From Actinomadura sp. WMMA1423 (GTDB taxonomy: Bacteria; Actinomycetota; Actinomycetes; Streptosporangiales; Streptosporangiaceae): DNA of 64,000 nt. The stretch is from positions 5,518,001 to 5,582,000 of the forward strand of contig NZ_CP041244.1 in assembly GCF_006547145.1 (NCBI RefSeq), in the 5' to 3' direction. The translations under genes were made by a program, and so were the position numbers. This document shows, piece by piece, positions 61,180 to 64,000 of this stretch (position 1 is its first letter; every line of letters starts with the position of its first letter). The notes under the pieces are model-generated. The model saw only the letters and a program-made list of their open reading frames with translations, was not told where the DNA came from and made no database searches.

Positions 61180-61203
61180 GACGCGGGGCTCCCTCGGTCG
61201 GTT

Positions 61204-61221
61204 TATGGTAGGTCTACCATA
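61204..61221. promoter_or_regulatory. GntR/HutC-type operator
   Basis: TATGGTAG-GT-CTACCATA is a perfect palindrome with 8-bp arms. Its TGGT...ACCA core resembles HutC-subfamily sites (TGGTCTAGACCA in DasR). It lies 25 bp upstream of the minus-strand gene and 112 bp before the GntR start. Confidence 0.65.
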
Positions 61222-61332
61222 GAACCACCAAACACTGGCCACAATGCGTTCGTCGCAACCCCAAACGGGTGCGGGAGCAAGTGGGATCTGTACGGTATGA
61301 GGTCAATGCACCGACCTGGAGCAGGATCTGGT

Positions 61333-62082
61333 ATGCCGCGACCCCCCGCGAAGGCACAGGCGATCAGCAACGCGCTCGCCGCTCGTATCGTCGAAGGCGA
61401 ACTGGACCCCGCGGCCTGGCTGCCGTCCGAGCGGGAACTGGCGCGCGTGTACGAGGCCGACCGCTCCACCGTCCGGCGGGCGCTGCGGCTGCTCTCGGAA
61501 CAGGGCCTCGTCCAGCTGCGGCACGGCGCGGGCGCGCAGGTGCGGACGGCTCCGCGGGTGCGGCGCGCGGCGGCCGACATCACGCGGCAGGTCGGGGGAT
61601 GGCGCGGGTTCCACGTGTCGGCCCGCTCCGACGGCCGCACCCCGTTCACCAGGACGTCCGTCGCCGAGATCGAGGCCGACGAACGGGTCGCTCCCCGCCT
61701 CGGCGTCCCGGTCGGGACCCGGGTGCTGGAGCGGGCGCGCGTCCAGGGCGTGGAGGGGGAGCCGCCCGTCCAGACCGCGACGACCTGGGTGCTCCTCGAC
61801 GTCGTGGAGGCCATCCCGGTGCTGCGCCAGGTCGACACGGGCCCGGGCGGCATCTACTCGCGGCTGGAGGAGGCGGGCCACCTGATCACGTTCGAGGAGT
61901 CGGTGACGTGCCGCCTTCCCCGCGTGGACGAGCAGCGGACGCTGGAGATAGGGCCCGACCAGCCCGTCCTTACGCTGTGGCGACGCGCCTGCGACCAGGA
62001 CGACCGGGTCGTCGAGGTCACCCACCGGGTGGTGGTCGGCGACCGGCACGAACTCGTCTACCGGTACGGGGCGGGCGCATGA
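61333..62082 (+). CDS. GntR-family regulator, HutC (UTRA) subfamily
   Basis: 249 residues from ATG 61333 with GCAGGA upstream. The N-terminal winged helix (ISNALAARIVEGELDPAAWLPSERELARVYEADRSTVRRALRLLSEQGLV, in parts) is followed by a UTRA ligand domain (VLERARVQGVEG, GGIYSRLEEAGH, CRLPRVDEQRTLEI, LTLWRRACDQDDRVVEVTHRVVVGDRHEL). The stop overlaps the Nudix start (ATGA), so regulator and hydrolase are co-translated. A perfect palindrome upstream is its likely operator. Confidence 0.9.
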   Translation: MPRPPAKAQAISNALAARIVEGELDPAAWLPSERELARVYEADRSTVRRALRLLSEQGLVQLRHGAGAQVRTAPRVRRAAADITRQVGGWRGFHVSARSDGRTPFTRTSVAEIEADERVAPRLGVPVGTRVLERARVQGVEGEPPVQTATTWVLLDVVEAIPVLRQVDTGPGGIYSRLEEAGHLITFEESVTCRLPRVDEQRTLEIGPDQPVLTLWRRACDQDDRVVEVTHRVVVGDRHELVYRYGAGA

Positions 62083-62633
62083 GCGAGGAGGAGCGGCCCG
62101 CGGTGCGCCAGGTCGCGTCGCGCGTGGTGTACGAGAACCCCTGGATGGTCGTCCGGGAGGACGAGGTCGAGCGCCTGGACGGCTCGCGCGGCATCTACGG
62201 GGTCGTCGACAAGCCCGACTTCGTCCTGGTCATCCCGGTGGAGGGCGACGGCTTCCACCTCGTCGAGGAGTACCGCTACCCGATCGGCAAGCGCACGTGG
62301 AACTTCCCGCAGGGCGCGCTCCCGGGCCGGCGGGAGGCCGACCCGGAGGAGCTCGCCCGGCGGGAGCTCGCCGAAGAGACCGGGCTGCGCGCCGGGACGC
62401 TGCGGCGCCTCGGCTACCTGAACTGCTCGCACGGGACGAGCGGTCAGGGCTTCACCATCTTCCTCGCGTCCGACCTGGAGGCCGGGGAGGCCGACCGCGA
62501 GCCCGAGGAGCAGGACATGCGGCAGAAGTGGGTGAGCGAGGAGGAGTTCAAGGCGCTCATCCGGGAGGGCCGCATCACCGACGATTCGACCCTCGCCGCG
62601 TACGCCCTGCTCACCATGGATCGGACCGGGTAG
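62079..62633 (+). CDS. Nudix hydrolase
   Basis: 184 residues from ATG 62079. ADP-ribose-pyrophosphatase-like layout: VVYENPWMVVREDEVERLDG, FVLVIPVEGDGFHLVEEYRYPIGKRTWNFPQG in parts, then the Nudix helix EELARRELAEETGL, which keeps the REx2EE core. The loop before it (PGRREADPE) is two residues longer than the classic Nudix box, so the metal site may be slightly altered. It presumably hydrolyses a nucleotide-sugar or similar diphosphate that is linked to the ligand of the co-translated GntR. The 3' end overlaps the convergent DUF4173 gene by 23 bp. Confidence 0.88.
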   Translation: MSEEERPAVRQVASRVVYENPWMVVREDEVERLDGSRGIYGVVDKPDFVLVIPVEGDGFHLVEEYRYPIGKRTWNFPQGALPGRREADPEELARRELAEETGLRAGTLRRLGYLNCSHGTSGQGFTIFLASDLEAGEADREPEEQDMRQKWVSEEEFKALIREGRITDDSTLAAYALLTMDRTG

Positions 62634-64000
62634 AGGCGCAGTCGCGCGGGTCGGTGGCGGGGCGCTCGCCGAGGATCTCGCGGGCGCGGTTGCGCGCGAG
62701 GTTGGCGCTCATCGCGGGCTCGTCCTCCTCGAAGTCGTAGCCGATGTCGCGCAGCGCGCAGGAGCGCAGGGGCTCGGGCAGCCGGTCCAGGGCGGGGACG
62801 GCGTCCGCGGACAGGCCCTGGAGATAGCCGATGTCGATCTTGCCGGTGTGCCGGTACCGGGCGACGTTGTGCTCGGCGATGAACCCGTCCGGGCCGACCA
62901 GCGCGAGAACGATCATCGCGGCGGCGCCGCTCCCGGCGACCGCTCTGGGCAGCCACGGCACGCGCCCACGGACGACCCCGGCCAGCGCGACCATCACCAC
63001 GACGACGCCGAGCCAGAGCTCGAACGCGTGCACCCACAGGCGCAGCCTCGTCCAGCCGTAGGTCTCCTCGTACAGGTACAGCCGGCGCAGCGCGACCGCG
63101 ACGACCACGAGGGTCAGCGCGCACAGCAGCCCCAGCAGGGTCTGGACGGTGACGCGGTCGCCCCTGGTGGCGGCCGGCGCGTACCGCTTGGCGACGGCGA
63201 CCACGGCCAGCACGAGCACCGTCGCGATGACGAGCTGGAAGAAGCCCTGCCGGGCGTACTCGGCGTAGGTGAGGCCGGTCGAGCGGAGCAGCTCGTCCTT
63301 GTCGTCGGCGAGGAAGACGCCGGCCTGGATCGCGCAGAACAGCAGGAAGACCAGGTCGAGCGCGGCGATCGGCACGGCCCACGACCAGCGCCCGGCGGGC
63401 TTGGCGGGCTCCGGCTTCAGCACGTGCAGCGGTGGCGGCGACTGCCCGAGGAAGGCGGCGGCGCACGCCAGGGTCAGGGTGAAGCCGCCCGTGAACACGT
63501 ACAGCATGATGGTGCCGGGCGAGATGTCCGGGACGAGCCCGGACGCGAGGCTGCCGAACGCGGCGTCCGCGCCGACGAACAGCCCGCCGAACACGGCCAC
63601 CAGCCCGCCCGCGATCAGGCCCGTCCGCAGGATCGGCCACGCGTTGCCGCGTCCCGACGTCATCGCCCCGTACGCGCCGCGCGTCGTCCACGGCAGCATG
63701 CAGCCGACGGCCGGCACGACCGCGAGGCCGCCGAACAGGACCTCCGCCCAGGACCGTCCGCCGGACGTCCCGTAGGAGCCCACGGCGACCGCGAGCAGCA
63801 GCGCCGGGATGACGACCCAGTCGGCGTCCCGGTAGGCGGCGGTCGCGGCCAGGCCCACCGAGAGCAGGAGGAACGCCGCGCCGGTCCGGTTGACCGACGC
63901 GAGACCGCGCCGCCGACGGGACGGGCGCACCCCCCGTCCGGCCGACCACGCCGACGCGGCCGCCACGTAGGCGACGGCCGTCGCGGTGAAGAGCACGCCC
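62611..64000 (-). CDS. DUF4173 polytopic membrane protein, N-terminus beyond the window
   Basis: At least 462 residues. About ten hydrophobic helices, with the DUF4173 hallmarks GGFTLTLACAAAFLG, the loop ELLRSTGLTYAEYARQGFFQL, RLYLYEETYGWTRLRL and the C-terminal FIAEHNVARY. It ends in a soluble tail (LPEPLRSCALRDIGYDFEEDEP). The frame is open to the window's right edge, so the true start is outside. Function is unknown; in some genomes related proteins sit beside two-component systems. Confidence 0.85.
   Translation of the reverse strand, partial: GVLFTATAVAYVAAASAWSAGRGVRPSRRRRGLASVNRTGAAFLLLSVGLAATAAYRDADWVVIPALLLAVAVGSYGTSGGRSWAEVLFGGLAVVPAVGCMLPWTTRGAYGAMTSGRGNAWPILRTGLIAGGLVAVFGGLFVGADAAFGSLASGLVPDISPGTIMLYVFTGGFTLTLACAAAFLGQSPPPLHVLKPEPAKPAGRWSWAVPIAALDLVFLLFCAIQAGVFLADDKDELLRSTGLTYAEYARQGFFQLVIATVLVLAVVAVAKRYAPAATRGDRVTVQTLLGLLCALTLVVVAVALRRLYLYEETYGWTRLRLWVHAFELWLGVVVVMVALAGVVRGRVPWLPRAVAGSGAAAMIVLALVGPDGFIAEHNVARYRHTGKIDIGYLQGLSADAVPALDRLPEPLRSCALRDIGYDFEEDEPAMSANLARNRAREILGERPATDPRDCASTRSDPW

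Overview
The window is high-GC actinobacterial DNA. GTG starts, ATGA/GTGA gene overlaps, GAF/NarL-type signalling, DUF574 and DUF2752 proteins, a class F sortase and an Rpn-family protein point to a filamentous actinomycete. Streptosporangiales (an Actinomadura-like genome) is my best guess from gene content, but this is inference. I see no rRNA, tRNA, CRISPR array, insertion sequence or replication origin. Most genes look chromosomal and ordinary.

Layout. 1-5.9 kb: a cut-off MFS exporter coupled to an SDR, a GAF histidine kinase/response regulator pair, a PP2C phosphatase, and DUF2752 and RDD membrane proteins. 6.0-6.2 kb: a tandem hairpin repeat. 6.2-9.2 kb: a hypothetical protein, an ABC ATPase, a TauE exporter and a small gene behind a LexA-like box. 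9.2-11.7 kb: a class F sortase with two paralogous SH3-domain surface proteins whose leaders are duplicated. 12-16.5 kb: a Rieske/DUF2231 protein, a molybdopterin oxidoreductase, a hypothetical protein and a Fur-family remnant without its DNA-binding half. 16.6-29.7 kb: a CapA lipoprotein, an EphD-like hydrolase-SDR fusion, an AraC/LLM pair, methyltransferases, an MBL hydrolase, GNAT, a Ser/Thr kinase fused to a cyclophilin, chorismate mutase and a GH1 glucosidase. 29.8-32.5 kb: TetR, a LURP-one-like protein and a ferritin-like di-iron protein, each behind an inverted repeat. 32.7-39.3 kb: secreted and envelope proteins, RlpA, IclR and a zinc ribbon. 56-64 kb: Lrp/LysE, an Rpn-family protein, a lone OppB permease, PucR, GntR/Nudix and the start of a DUF4173 membrane protein.

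The most interesting block is 39.35-56.07 kb. It holds three transcription units: fatty acyl-AMP ligase > MMPL transporter; DHA2 MFS exporter > glycosyltransferase (opposite strand); and a 2169-residue polyketide synthase > crotonyl-CoA carboxylase/reductase. The PKS reads ACP-KS-AT-(DH)-KR-ACP-(carrier remnant)-TE. It therefore has the Pks13 plan of an acyl chain loaded by a FadD32-type ligase and released by a C-terminal thioesterase, with a ketoreductase built in. The DH has lost its catalytic His, the AT carries an xAGH motif associated with ethylmalonyl use, and the neighbouring CCR can make alkylmalonyl-CoA. The simplest reading is a pathway for an alpha-alkyl-beta-hydroxy fatty acid, a mycolate-like motif, that is then glycosylated and exported by an MmpL3-like pump. 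A shared 18-bp palindrome (TTGTCA-N6-TGACAA) in front of the ligase and in the MFS/PKS divergent gap suggests the units form one regulon.

Start codons were chosen from ribosome-binding sites and domain edges. They often differ from the longest open frame. All functional statements rest on motif recognition by eye, without database searches.
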